From Rhizorhabdus wittichii RW1 (GTDB lineage Bacteria; Pseudomonadota; Alphaproteobacteria; Sphingomonadales; Sphingomonadaceae), in NCBI GenBank assembly GCA_000016765.1, contig CP000699.1, forward strand, positions 3,373,001 to 3,437,000: 64,000 nt of DNA, written 5' to 3'. The notes below the pieces were generated by a model. It made no database searches. It saw nothing but the letters and a program-made list of their open reading frames with translations, and was not told where the DNA came from. A program made the translations under genes and the position numbers. The first letter of the stretch is position 1. The number at the start of each line of letters is the position of its first letter. Positions 47,461 through 55,212 of this stretch are shown here, one piece after another.

Positions 47461-47603
47461 CTCCCTCCCTTTCAAGGGAGGGATGCAAGGGTGGGTGACG
47501 GAGCCAAGGGGGTCGATCCCCCTTGGCGGAGTTCTGCGGGACGATCGGGGGAGGCTCGCTGCGCTCGCCACCCACCCCTTCCCCCTCCCTTGAAAGGGAG
47601 GGG
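47461..47603. repeat. Inverted-repeat element, family C
   Basis: 143 bp non-coding unit. Both ends are palindromic hairpins (CCCTCCCTTTCAAGGGAGGG on the left; CCCTCCCTTGAAAGGGAGGG on the right) and complementary to each other, with inner CAAGGGTGGGTG / CACCCACCCCTT. A central stem GGGGGTCGATCCCCC is also present. It ends one base before the gluQRS stop codon. Confidence 0.85.
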
Positions 47604-47604
47604 C

Positions 47605-48459
47605 TTATTGTTTTGCTCTTGCCCGCAACCGCTCCGCCAACGCTCCAGCATCCACCCCCGCCTCCCGCATCGACGCCAGCGTCGGCGAACCCGCGCGCTT
47701 GGCGAGGCGCTCGCCCTTCTCGTCGGTCAGCAGCGGATGGTGGTGGTAGCGCGGCGCCGGCAGGCCGAGCAGCGCCTGGAGGAGCCGGTGGACATGGGTC
47801 GCGGCGAACAGGTCCTGGCCGCGCACCACGTCGGTCACGCCCTGCGCCGCGTCGTCGACGGTGACGGCGAGGTGGTAGCTGGTCGGCGCGTCCTTGCGGG
47901 CGAGGACGACGTCGCCATGGACCTCGGGCGTCGCGGCGATCTCGCCCGCGCCGCTGTCGTGCCAGGCCAGCGGCCCGGCGCGCGCGGCGGCCCGGGCGAC
48001 GTCGAGCCGCCAGGCATGGGCCTCGCCCGCCGCGATCCGGGCGGCGCGTTCGTCCTCGCCCAGCTCGCGGCAGAGGCCCGGATAGAGCGGGCCGTCGGGA
48101 CCGTGCGGGGCGGCGGCGCTCGCGGCGATCTCGGCGGCTATGCGGGCGCGGGTGCAGAAGCAGGGATAGACGAGCCCCATCGCCTTCAGCCGGTCGAGCG
48201 CTTCGGCATAGAGCGGCAGCCGTTCCGACTGGAAGACGACCTCCCCGTCCCAGCCGAGGCCGAGCCAGCGCAGGTCCTCCAGGATTCCCGCGACATGCTC
48301 GGGGCGACAGCGGGTCGGGTCGATGTCCTCGATCCGCAGCAGGAAGCGTCCGCCCTTCGCCCGCGCCAGGTCGTGCGCGCACAGCGCGGAGAAGGCGTGG
48401 CCGAGATGGAGGCGCCCGGTGGGGCTCGGTGCGAATCGGGAAATCGACAGGGCGTTCAT
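47605..48459 (-). CDS. gluQRS: Glutamyl-Q tRNA(Asp) synthetase
   Basis: 284 residues, a short glutamyl-tRNA synthetase-like enzyme lacking the anticodon-binding domain; it attaches glutamate to queuosine in tRNA(Asp). RFAPSPTGRLHLGHAFSAL carries the HIGH motif (HLGH), CFCTRARI with a later YPGLC forms the zinc site, and RLAKR is the KMSKS counterpart. Start at 48459. Stand-alone; a family C repeat touches its 3' end. Confidence 0.93.
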   Translation of the reverse strand: MNALSISRFAPSPTGRLHLGHAFSALCAHDLARAKGGRFLLRIEDIDPTRCRPEHVAGILEDLRWLGLGWDGEVVFQSERLPLYAEALDRLKAMGLVYPCFCTRARIAAEIAASAAAPHGPDGPLYPGLCRELGEDERAARIAAGEAHAWRLDVARAAARAGPLAWHDSGAGEIAATPEVHGDVVLARKDAPTSYHLAVTVDDAAQGVTDVVRGQDLFAATHVHRLLQALLGLPAPRYHHHPLLTDEKGERLAKRAGSPTLASMREAGVDAGALAERLRARAKQ

Positions 48460-48635
48460 TCGGACTCTTGACGGGGAGTCAACGGAAATGCTGTCATGCC
48501 CATGTCACGCTTTCCGGCGAAAGGGTGGCCACAGAGGGCGCGGCCGGTTCGGCCATAGGCGTTCCGGTGTGCGAACGGAAGGTCGAGGGCGAAGCCGGAT
48601 GGGTCCTCCATCCTGCGGGAGGCCTTGGTTCGACC

Positions 48636-49202
48636 ATGTACCACTCCGATCTCATGCGGCATCCGGACAGTTGCCCGGCGCTGGTGCTCAACGCGGACTA
48701 TACGCCGTTGAGCTATTACCCCCTTTCGTTGTGGAACTGGCAAACCGCCATCAAGGCGGTTTTTTTGGAACGTGTCGACATCGTCTCGCACTATGAGCGC
48801 GAGGTGCGCAGCCCGACCTTCGCGATGAAGCTGCCTTCGGTCATCGCGCTGCGCCAATATGTGAAGCAGTCGGAGAACCCGGCCTTCACCCGCTTCAACC
48901 TGTTCCTGCGCGACCGCTTCTCCTGCCAATATTGCGGGTCGCTGTCCGATCTCACCTTCGACCATGTCATCCCGCGCGCGCAGGGCGGCCGGACGACGTG
49001 GGAGAATGTCTCCACCGCCTGCGCGCCGTGCAACCTGCGCAAGGGCGGCCGCACCCCGCGCGAGGCGGGGATGCGCCTGTTCGAGACGCCGCGCCGCCCG
49101 ACCAGCTGGGAATTGCAGGAGAACGGCCGCAGCTTCCCGCCGCATTATCTGCACCAGAGCTGGCGCGACTGGCTCTACTGGGACGTCGAGCTGGAGGCCT
49201 GA
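48636..49202 (+). CDS. HNH endonuclease family protein
   Basis: 188 residues. The HNH core is in the middle: CQYCG..LTFDHVIPRAQGGRTTWENVSTACAPCNLRKG, with paired zinc cysteines (CxxC twice), the catalytic His of DHVIPR and Asn of WENV. This small type is widespread and chromosomal in alphaproteobacteria, with no defined role; it is not linked to a mobile element here. Start at MYHSDLMRHPDSCPAL. Upstream reading frames have no ribosome site. Confidence 0.9.
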   Translation: MYHSDLMRHPDSCPALVLNADYTPLSYYPLSLWNWQTAIKAVFLERVDIVSHYEREVRSPTFAMKLPSVIALRQYVKQSENPAFTRFNLFLRDRFSCQYCGSLSDLTFDHVIPRAQGGRTTWENVSTACAPCNLRKGGRTPREAGMRLFETPRRPTSWELQENGRSFPPHYLHQSWRDWLYWDVELEA

Positions 49203-49309
49203 TCGGCCGCTCGTCACGAATCCGGAATAATCGCGCTATCCCGTTGCTCCTGGCGCCGGTGCCGCGTAATCGGGCCTTGGGGTTGGGTGCTTTGCGGGGG
49301 AAAAGGCCA

Positions 49310-49753
49310 ATGTATTCGTCCGAGGTGCAGGTCCGCGACGGCAACAACCGCCGCGCCATGCCGCGCGGGGCGGCGGCCTTCGACACCCGCTACGGCGTGC
49401 CGGCGGCGGCGACCCGCTCGCCTTGCCGGATCATCGACATCTCGACCAGCGGCGCCCGCCTTCGCCTCTACCAGCAGCTCCCGCCGGAAACCTCGATCCG
49501 CCTGTCGCTGCCCGGCAAGGGGCTGGTCGACGCGCATATCGTCTGGGCCGACGGGCGCGAGGCTGGCTGCCGCTTCGACCGGCCGCTCGACGACGACACG
49601 GTGACGGTGCTGCGCGCCAGCGCGACCGAGCGCGGCGCGGCGCGCTCCGAGCAGCCCGATGCCCCGTCCTGGCGAAAGCCGGGGTCGCTCTTCTCCTGGT
49701 TCTTCGTGCTCGACGCCTGGCCGGTCGGGAAGCCGCGGCTCTCGGCGGGATAA
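49310..49753 (+). CDS. PilZ domain protein
   Basis: 147 residues. The c-di-GMP contacts are RRAMPR (RxxxR) near residue 15 and DISTSG (D/NxSxxG) about 27 residues later, with ADGREAGCRFDRPL completing the barrel. The C-terminal 30 residues are outside the domain. It probably senses cyclic di-GMP and modulates motility, envelope or polymer synthesis. The start at 49310 has AAAAGG just upstream. It is convergent with the carboxypeptidase gene. Confidence 0.88.
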   Translation: MYSSEVQVRDGNNRRAMPRGAAAFDTRYGVPAAATRSPCRIIDISTSGARLRLYQQLPPETSIRLSLPGKGLVDAHIVWADGREAGCRFDRPLDDDTVTVLRASATERGAARSEQPDAPSWRKPGSLFSWFFVLDAWPVGKPRLSAG

Positions 49754-49755
49754 GC

Positions 49756-50898
49756 TCAGCGCTTCGCCGGCAGCGCGTCCAATATCTCGTGCAGCGCGCC
49801 GAGGCATTCGGCGCCGAGCCGCTTCGACCGTTCGGGCGACCAGCCATGTTCGGCGTCGGGCAGGTCGGCATTGTCCTTGAACGGCATCTCCAGCGTCGTC
49901 GCGACGCAGCCGAAGCGGTTGGCGAGCTGGTTGGTCGACATCGACAGGTTCGCCTTGCCCTTCGCCGCCACCGGATAGCCGCGCCGCGTCTGGAAATCGG
50001 GACAGCGCCGCGCCAGCGTGTCGCGGAACAGGTGATAGAGCCGGCCCTGCTCCTCGGTCCAGGCGGGGATGCCCTCGAACCCGGCGATGAAGACGTGCGG
50101 GATCGCCTCGTCGCCATGGACGTCCATCGCGAAGTCGACCCCGGTCCGGTCCATCCGGGCGAGGACGTGCAGCACCTCGGGGCTCCGCTCCGCCGTCGGC
50201 TCGTGCCATTCGCGGTTCAGGTTCACCCCTGCGGCGTTGGTGCGGAGATGGCCGCGCCGCGACCCGTCCGGGTTCATGTTCGGCACGATGTGGAAGGTCG
50301 CCCGCCGGCGCAGGCTGCGCGCGACCGCATCGTGCGGATCGGTCAGCCGCTCGAGCGCGCCTTCCATCCACCATTCGGCCATGCTCTCGCCGGGATGCTG
50401 GCGGGCGTAGAGCCAGACCGTCTTCGGCCCCTCGCCGATCGTCAGCAGGTCGATGTCCTGCCCGTCGAGCGTCGCGCCCAGCCGTTCATGGACGACGCCC
50501 GGCGCGCCGGCGATGCGGGCGACCAGGTCATGGTGCCGCTCCATCGAATAGGGCGCGAAATAGGCGAGCCAGACGCTGTCGGCGTCGGGGGTCACGCGGA
50601 TCGTCAGCGCGCCGTCGGCATAGTCGGTCGGCACCCGCCGCCAGACCTGCCGGTCGGCGGAGCAGCAGGCCTGATACTCCTTCCATCCGTCGGGATAGGC
50701 GGCGGCGCCGGCATTGCCGATGCGCAGCGTGACCGGCACCCCCTTCGCGCCGCTCAGGCGGAAATGGAACCATTGGTAGAAGTCGGACTGGTGGTCCTTG
50801 ACGATGGCGAGGTCGAAGGTCGTGCCGTCGCGGCCGGTGACGGCGATGTTGCCGCTGTCGAAGCCGCTGGAGATGCTGATGCTGTCGGGATGGCTCAT
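49756..50898 (-). CDS. M14 family zinc carboxypeptidase (AGBL/cytosolic carboxypeptidase-like)
   Basis: 380 residues. An N-terminal beta-sandwich (about 1-120) precedes the M14 catalytic domain. Zinc ligands and substrate residues are in ARQHPGESMAEW (HxxE), NPDGSRRGHLRTNAAGVNLNREW and AMDVHGDEAIPH (third His); a late Glu in TTLEMPFKDN fits the catalytic residue. The layout is that of the bacterial cytosolic carboxypeptidases related to eukaryotic deglutamylases. No signal peptide. The ATG overlaps the stop of the lipoprotein gene (ATGA). Confidence 0.9.
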   Translation of the reverse strand: MSHPDSISISSGFDSGNIAVTGRDGTTFDLAIVKDHQSDFYQWFHFRLSGAKGVPVTLRIGNAGAAAYPDGWKEYQACCSADRQVWRRVPTDYADGALTIRVTPDADSVWLAYFAPYSMERHHDLVARIAGAPGVVHERLGATLDGQDIDLLTIGEGPKTVWLYARQHPGESMAEWWMEGALERLTDPHDAVARSLRRRATFHIVPNMNPDGSRRGHLRTNAAGVNLNREWHEPTAERSPEVLHVLARMDRTGVDFAMDVHGDEAIPHVFIAGFEGIPAWTEEQGRLYHLFRDTLARRCPDFQTRRGYPVAAKGKANLSMSTNQLANRFGCVATTLEMPFKDNADLPDAEHGWSPERSKRLGAECLGALHEILDALPAKR

Positions 50899-51518
50899 TT
50901 CACCGTGATAGTCTCGCCCGACCGGCCGGGGAAGTCCCTGAACAGCGCCGCCGCGAGCCGCGCGACGGTCGCTTCGGCATTGGCCTGGGGGGTGCCATCG
51001 CGCGCCACCGATTCGGCGCGGCCTTCCCAGATCACGGTGCCCTCGGACCGGCGCTTGAGCTGGATCGAGAGCTGGGTCTGCACGTCCATCCGCTCCTTGG
51101 GCTTGCCGATCGGGAAGCTCACCGCCCCGCCGACCCCGACGCTGGTGCCGCCGTGCCAGCCGCCGCCGCTGCCGCCGCCGAGGCCGATCGACAGCGACGA
51201 TCCGCGCGCCTGCCCGGTCGGGCGCCAGCTTCGCCGCACCTCGGTGACGGCGACCAGCTCGGACTTGGTCAGGTCGGGCGCGATGCGGAAGCCGAGCCGG
51301 TCGAGCTCGGTGCGGACGATGCGGGCATAGGTCTGGAACTCCAGGTCCTTCGACAGGGTCGGGTCGCGCGGCTCGACCGTCACCTCGCCCTTGGCGATCG
51401 GCTGGCCCAGGTGGAAGCGGGTGACCCGCGTCTCCGGCATCTGCGCCGCGCACCCCGCCAGCGCCAGCGCGGTACCGATCAACAGGGCCTTGGACAGCAG
51501 GGCATGCGGCATGTTCAT
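50895..51518 (-). CDS. DUF4136-like lipoprotein
   Basis: 207 residues. MNMPHALLSKALLIGTALALAGC is a signal peptide with lipobox LAGC, so it is anchored in the outer or inner membrane. The body (VTRFHLGQPIAKGEVTVEPR, LEFQTYARIVRTELDRLGFR, a Gly-rich loop, then a conserved C-terminal strand set) resembles DUF4136 proteins. GGGAGGATGAT lies directly before the ATG. Coupled to the carboxypeptidase gene, but no functional link is known. Confidence 0.8.
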   Translation of the reverse strand: MNMPHALLSKALLIGTALALAGCAAQMPETRVTRFHLGQPIAKGEVTVEPRDPTLSKDLEFQTYARIVRTELDRLGFRIAPDLTKSELVAVTEVRRSWRPTGQARGSSLSIGLGGGSGGGWHGGTSVGVGGAVSFPIGKPKERMDVQTQLSIQLKRRSEGTVIWEGRAESVARDGTPQANAEATVARLAAALFRDFPGRSGETITVK

Positions 51519-51614
51519 ATCATCCTCCCGGGCGATGCTCCGCATCGAAACGCGGGAGCAACGATATGGCTGCAATGATTTTGATGGATAGTAAATGAAT
51601 GAAGTAGGGAGAAA

Positions 51615-51714
51615 CCCGTCGCCCCTGCGCAGGCAGGGGCCCATGTCTGTCTTCCCTCGGGATGCCATCTGGCTGGTGAGAGACATGGACCCCTGCCTGC
51701 GCAGGGGCGACGGG
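51615..51714. repeat. Short inverted-repeat element, family B, copy 2
   Basis: 100 bp with perfect 25-bp terminal inverted repeats (51615-51639 and 51690-51714), each containing the palindrome CCTGCGCAGG, plus an imperfect inner pair around CCATGTCT. A related copy is at 40673-40772. Non-coding. Confidence 0.88.
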
Positions 51715-51805
51715 AAGGTTTGAATCGCTTGACTCCTTGGGCTCCAGCCCATAGGGGAGCGCCTCGTTTTTCCACATATCAGCTTAGAAAGCAGGCGCAG
51801 ACGCC

Positions 51806-51931
51806 ATGAAGATCCGCAACTCTCTCAAGTCGCTCAAGGACCGGCATCGGGACAACCGCGTGATCCGTCGTCGTGGCCGCACCTATGTGATCAACAAGAC
51901 CAACCGCCGCTTCAAGGCGCGCCAGGGCTGA
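51806..51931 (+). CDS. rpmJ: 50S ribosomal protein L36
   Basis: 41 residues ([20 protein letters not shown] and [21 protein letters not shown]). It is the zinc-independent form: the Cys/His zinc ligands of the other type are absent, as is normal in alphaproteobacteria. The stop codon overlaps the region where the HAD hydrolase frame must start. Confidence 0.95.
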   Translation: MKIRNSLKSLKDRHRDNRVIRRRGRTYVINKTNRRFKARQG

Positions 51932-52569
51932 TCACGCCGCTTTCGGGCGGGCGCCGCACACGCGCCGTCATCTTCGATGTCGGCAATGTGCTCTACGACT
52001 GGAATCTCGGGCAGTTCTTCGAAAAGCTCGTGCCCGCGCACGAGCTCGAACTGTTTCTGCGCGACGTCGTCAATCTCGACTGGCACGGCCAGCACGACGC
52101 CGGCCGCCCCTTCGCCGAGACGAGCGCCGAGCTGATCGCGGACTGGCCGCGCTTCGCCGACGCCATCGCCGCCTTCGGCCCGCGCTTCGCCGAGACCGTC
52201 ACTGGCCTGCTGCCGGGCATGGAGGCGATCGTCCGCGACCTGCACGCGCAGGGCGTGCCACTGTTCGCGATCACCAATTTCAGCCATGAATTCTGGCCGC
52301 CCTTCCGCGCGCGCGAAGCGGCGATCTTCGACCTGTTCGCCGATATCCTCGTCTCGGGCGAGGTGCGGCTGGTGAAGCCCGATCCGGCGATCTACGCGAT
52401 GGCGCTCGATCGCTTCGGGATCGATCCGGCGGAAGCGATCTTCATCGACGACCGCGCCGACAACGTCGCGGCGGCCGAGGCGCTGGGCATCGCCGGCCAT
52501 CTGTTCGCCGGGGCCGGGCCGCTGCGCGCCGAGCTCGAAGGACTGGATTTGCTCGCGCCGGCGGCGTGA
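51928..52569 (+). CDS. HAD family hydrolase with an unusual start
   Basis: Haloacid dehalogenase-like phosphatase (YihX type). The catalytic motif [10 protein letters not shown] is encoded from 51976; ITNFS (motif 2 Thr/Ser), LVKPDP (Lys) and FIDDRADNV (acidic motif) follow. The first GTG in frame, at 51988, would remove the nucleophile Asp, and there is no in-frame ATG or other GTG/TTG between it and the L36 stop. The start is therefore non-standard: CTG at 51928 (overlapping the L36 stop), ATC at 51931 or 51970, or reinitiation after rpmJ. Length from 51928 is 213 codons, normal for the family. Confidence 0.8.
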   Translation: MITPLSGGRRTRAVIFDVGNVLYDWNLGQFFEKLVPAHELELFLRDVVNLDWHGQHDAGRPFAETSAELIADWPRFADAIAAFGPRFAETVTGLLPGMEAIVRDLHAQGVPLFAITNFSHEFWPPFRAREAAIFDLFADILVSGEVRLVKPDPAIYAMALDRFGIDPAEAIFIDDRADNVAAAEALGIAGHLFAGAGPLRAELEGLDLLAPAA

Positions 52570-52646
52570 ATCCGCCTTTGACCGGAATCAAAGCCGATTC
52601 GCGCGGCCCTCGGCACAGTGGCTCCGACAGACACGGAGATCACATC

Positions 52647-52757
52647 ATGCTCGGTTTCATCGGCGACTATTATCCGATCCTGGCCATCGCGGCGGCGGCG
52701 CTGTTCATCGGGGTGGTCGGTTTCGTGAGCATCGAGGACATGCTGCGCCGCGGCTGA
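52647..52757 (+). CDS. Small single-helix membrane protein, 36 residues
   Basis: MLGFIGDYYPILAIAAAALF followed by IGVVGFVSIEDMLRRG. A single hydrophobic helix spans about residues 8-28. GGAG lies nine bases before the ATG. Function unknown; its position after the HAD gene and in front of a strong terminator suggests a separate short transcript or the end of the L36/HAD one. Confidence 0.6.
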   Translation: MLGFIGDYYPILAIAAAALFIGVVGFVSIEDMLRRG

Positions 52758-52824
52758 CGGGTTTCGGCTGAGCCGAAAGCGGCGGCGTTCCGATCCCCTC
52801 CTCCTGGGCGCTGCCGTAGTTTCA

Positions 52825-52884
52825 CCGCTCCTCCGCCCGATCCCCGTGCCGACATGCGGGGACCGGGTGGGGGAGCGGGTTTTT
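52825..52884 (+). terminator. Rho-independent terminator
   Basis: Long GC-rich stem: CCGCTCC (52825-52831) pairs with GGAGCGG (52872-52878), and further inward TCCCCG with CGGGGA, followed directly by GTTTTT. It ends plus-strand transcription from the L36/HAD/small-protein genes. Confidence 0.8.
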
Positions 52885-53027
52885 CGTCCGTTTCCATCGC
52901 ATCGCGGCTTGGTTAACCTCGGGGCTCGGCCGCGGCCGAATCGGGATGTCCACGCGAACGCGCGCCTCCCGATCGCCGCGCCGGGCGCGGACGGCTTCGT
53001 CGCGCGAACCTTGTAGGAGTGTTCGTG

Positions 53028-53396
53028 ATGGGTATGCTCGAAGAACTGGCGGAACAGGCCGGCGGCCTCGATTTCGGCGCGATCGGCGAAAAGCTGGGCC
53101 TCTCGGCCGATCAGGTCCAAGCGGCGGCGAGCCAGCTCCTGCCCCATATCGCCGACCCGAACACCGACAATGACCAGGCGACCCAGGCGGTCGCCGCGCA
53201 GACCGGGATCGACTTCTCGCAGCTCAGCGCGCTGCTGCCCGCCCTGCTCGCGGCGGCGGGCTCGAAGGGCGGCGATGCCGGCGGGCTGCTGGGCAACCTG
53301 ATGAGCAGCCTCGGCGGCGGAACCGCGGCCGGCAATGGCGGCGACGGCGGCGGCCTGCTCGGCGCGCTCGGCGGTCTCCTCAACAGCAAGAGCTGA
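53028..53396 (+). CDS. DUF937/YidB-like helical, glycine-rich protein
   Basis: 122 residues. Helical N-terminal part (LEELAEQAGGLDFGAIGEKL, GLSADQVQAAASQLLPHI, QTGIDFSQLSALLPALLAAAG), then a Gly-rich tail with repeated GGLLG / GALGGLL. Similar proteins (DUF937, YidB type) are of unknown function. AGGAG is eight bases before the ATG at 53028. It is convergent with the S10 peptidase gene. Confidence 0.6.
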   Translation: MGMLEELAEQAGGLDFGAIGEKLGLSADQVQAAASQLLPHIADPNTDNDQATQAVAAQTGIDFSQLSALLPALLAAAGSKGGDAGGLLGNLMSSLGGGTAAGNGGDGGGLLGALGGLLNSKS

Positions 53397-53405
53397 ACGC
53401 TTTCC

Positions 53406-53437
53406 CGCGTCCCGGGCGGCATCGCCGTCCGGGCGCG
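53406..53437. terminator. Bidirectional hairpin between convergent genes
   Basis: CGCG-CCCGG-CGGC-type stem with mismatches (53406-53437) placed in the 52-bp gap between two convergent genes. No clear T-run on either strand. Confidence 0.45.
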
Positions 53438-53448
53438 GCTTCGCTCCA

Positions 53449-55056
53449 TTATTTCGCGGCGGCGTTGTCGGTCCGGCGGATGAAGTCGGCGACATTGTCG
53501 TGCAGCGCCTTCAGCGACGGCCGGTGCAGATAGACCATGTGGCCGGACGGATAATAGCGATACTCGATATTGCCGGTCAGCGCGGCCGGGACCGGCAGGT
53601 GCCGCAGCTCGTAGCGTCCCGCGAAATAGGGCGTCGACACGTCGAAATAGCCGCCGTTGACCATCACCTTCATCGTCGGGTTGCGCTTCATCGCCACCGC
53701 CAGGTCGGGCAGGACGTTGGGCAGCGCGATCAGCGGCTTGTCGGCGCCCGGCGGCTGGTGCCGGTAGTCCCAGCTGCCATAGACGTCGAGGCTGGTCTGG
53801 TAGTGCCGCCCCTCGCCATAGCGCAGCGTGCCGCGCACATAGTCGTTGAACGCGCCGGCATAGGCCGCGCCGATCGCCGACCCTTGCGGGTCATAGCCGG
53901 CGACCTTGCTCAGCGGGTCGATCGTCCAGCCGGTGAAGCGGGTGTCGAGCGTGCCGGTGGTCAGGTCGCGGTCCAGCAGCAGCTCCTTCTGCAGCGCGCC
54001 ATATTCGATCCGCAGGTTGCTCCGCAGCAGATAGGCGGCCGGCAGCCCGGTATAGCCCGACAGCTTCTCCGCGATCGCCTGCCGCTCGGCCGCCGGCAGC
54101 GCGTTGCCCTGCATCAGCGCCAATGCATAGTCGGTGGTGGCGAAGCGCTCGACCTCGGCCAGGAAGCTTGCGAGGTCGTCGGGCCGGTTGGCGACGCGAC
54201 GGTGATACCAGGCGGTCGCCGCATAGGTCGGCAGCGAGACGACATAGGGCAGGTCGACCCCCGGATTGAGCTGCGGATCATCGGGGATCAGGTCCCAGTT
54301 CAATATGTCCGACAGCAGGATCACGCCGTTCAGGTCGACATCCTCGTCCTGCAGCGCCCTGGCGAGGCCGGCGGCGCGCATCGTGCCATAGCTTTCGCCG
54401 AACAGATATTTGGGCGACGCCCAGCGGCCGTGCTTCGACAGGAACTGGACGATGAAGCGGGCGAAGGCGTGGATGTCCTGGTCGACGCCGTAGAAGGCCT
54501 TGTCCTTGTCCTTCCCCGCGACCCGGCTGAAGCCGGTGCCGGGGGCGTCGATGAAGACGAGGTCCGACGCGTCGAGCAGCGCCATGTCGTTGGCGACGAC
54601 GCGGTAGGGCGCCGCCGACGCCTGGCCCGCGTCGCCGGCCTCGACCCGCACCGGGCCGAACGCGCCCATGTGCAGCCAGATGCTCGACGATCCCGGCCCG
54701 CCGTTGAACAGGAAGGTGATCGGCCGTCCGGCTGCGGGGGCGCCGGTCCTAAAATAGGCGACGTAGAACATCGACGCCTCGGCCTGCTCCTTCGCGGCCT
54801 TGCGGCCGTCCTCGTCGCGCGGGGGGACGTCGTCCCAGCCCTTGGGATGGACGACCAGCGTACCCGCCACCGCCTGATAGGGGATGCGCACGCCGCCGAC
54901 GGCGACCGATCCGGTCGATCGCACCTCGTCGGGCTGGAAGCGCGCGGGCGCGGCGGATGCCGCCGCGTCCTTCTCCTCGGGCGTCTCGGCGGAAAGGGCG
55001 GCGGGCAGGGCAGTCGTCGCCAGCGCGGCGAGGGCAGCGATCAGGGCAAGGCGCAT
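53449..55056 (-). CDS. Exported S10 family serine carboxypeptidase
   Basis: 535 residues. A signal peptide (MRLALIAALAALATTALPAA, LSAE) precedes an alpha/beta-hydrolase fold with NGGPGSSS (oxyanion region), FGESYGTMRAAG (nucleophile Ser), GGYFDVSTPY (Asp) and YPSGHMVYLH (His). The bacterial S10-like enzymes are periplasmic peptidases. GAGGTATCC is upstream of the ATG. It is divergent from the amidase gene, with 156 bp between them, and the two could share a nitrogen-scavenging role. Confidence 0.92.
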   Translation of the reverse strand: MRLALIAALAALATTALPAALSAETPEEKDAAASAAPARFQPDEVRSTGSVAVGGVRIPYQAVAGTLVVHPKGWDDVPPRDEDGRKAAKEQAEASMFYVAYFRTGAPAAGRPITFLFNGGPGSSSIWLHMGAFGPVRVEAGDAGQASAAPYRVVANDMALLDASDLVFIDAPGTGFSRVAGKDKDKAFYGVDQDIHAFARFIVQFLSKHGRWASPKYLFGESYGTMRAAGLARALQDEDVDLNGVILLSDILNWDLIPDDPQLNPGVDLPYVVSLPTYAATAWYHRRVANRPDDLASFLAEVERFATTDYALALMQGNALPAAERQAIAEKLSGYTGLPAAYLLRSNLRIEYGALQKELLLDRDLTTGTLDTRFTGWTIDPLSKVAGYDPQGSAIGAAYAGAFNDYVRGTLRYGEGRHYQTSLDVYGSWDYRHQPPGADKPLIALPNVLPDLAVAMKRNPTMKVMVNGGYFDVSTPYFAGRYELRHLPVPAALTGNIEYRYYPSGHMVYLHRPSLKALHDNVADFIRRTDNAAAK

Positions 55057-55212
55057 GGATACCTCATGGGCGCGGAAAACCAGTCCCGATCCATCCGGGA
55101 TCGATCGCCGGCCGTCAATTCCCCTCCGGTCGCCGTCGCCGGAACGGCTGGACAGCGCCGCGCATCTGATCGAAGACGGCCGGGTTCCGACCATGATCCC
55201 AGGACCCTGCCG

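Noticed and set aside
48429-48635. N-terminal extension of the HNH gene
   Set aside because: No ribosome site and no family similarity in the extension; the conserved protein begins at 48636.
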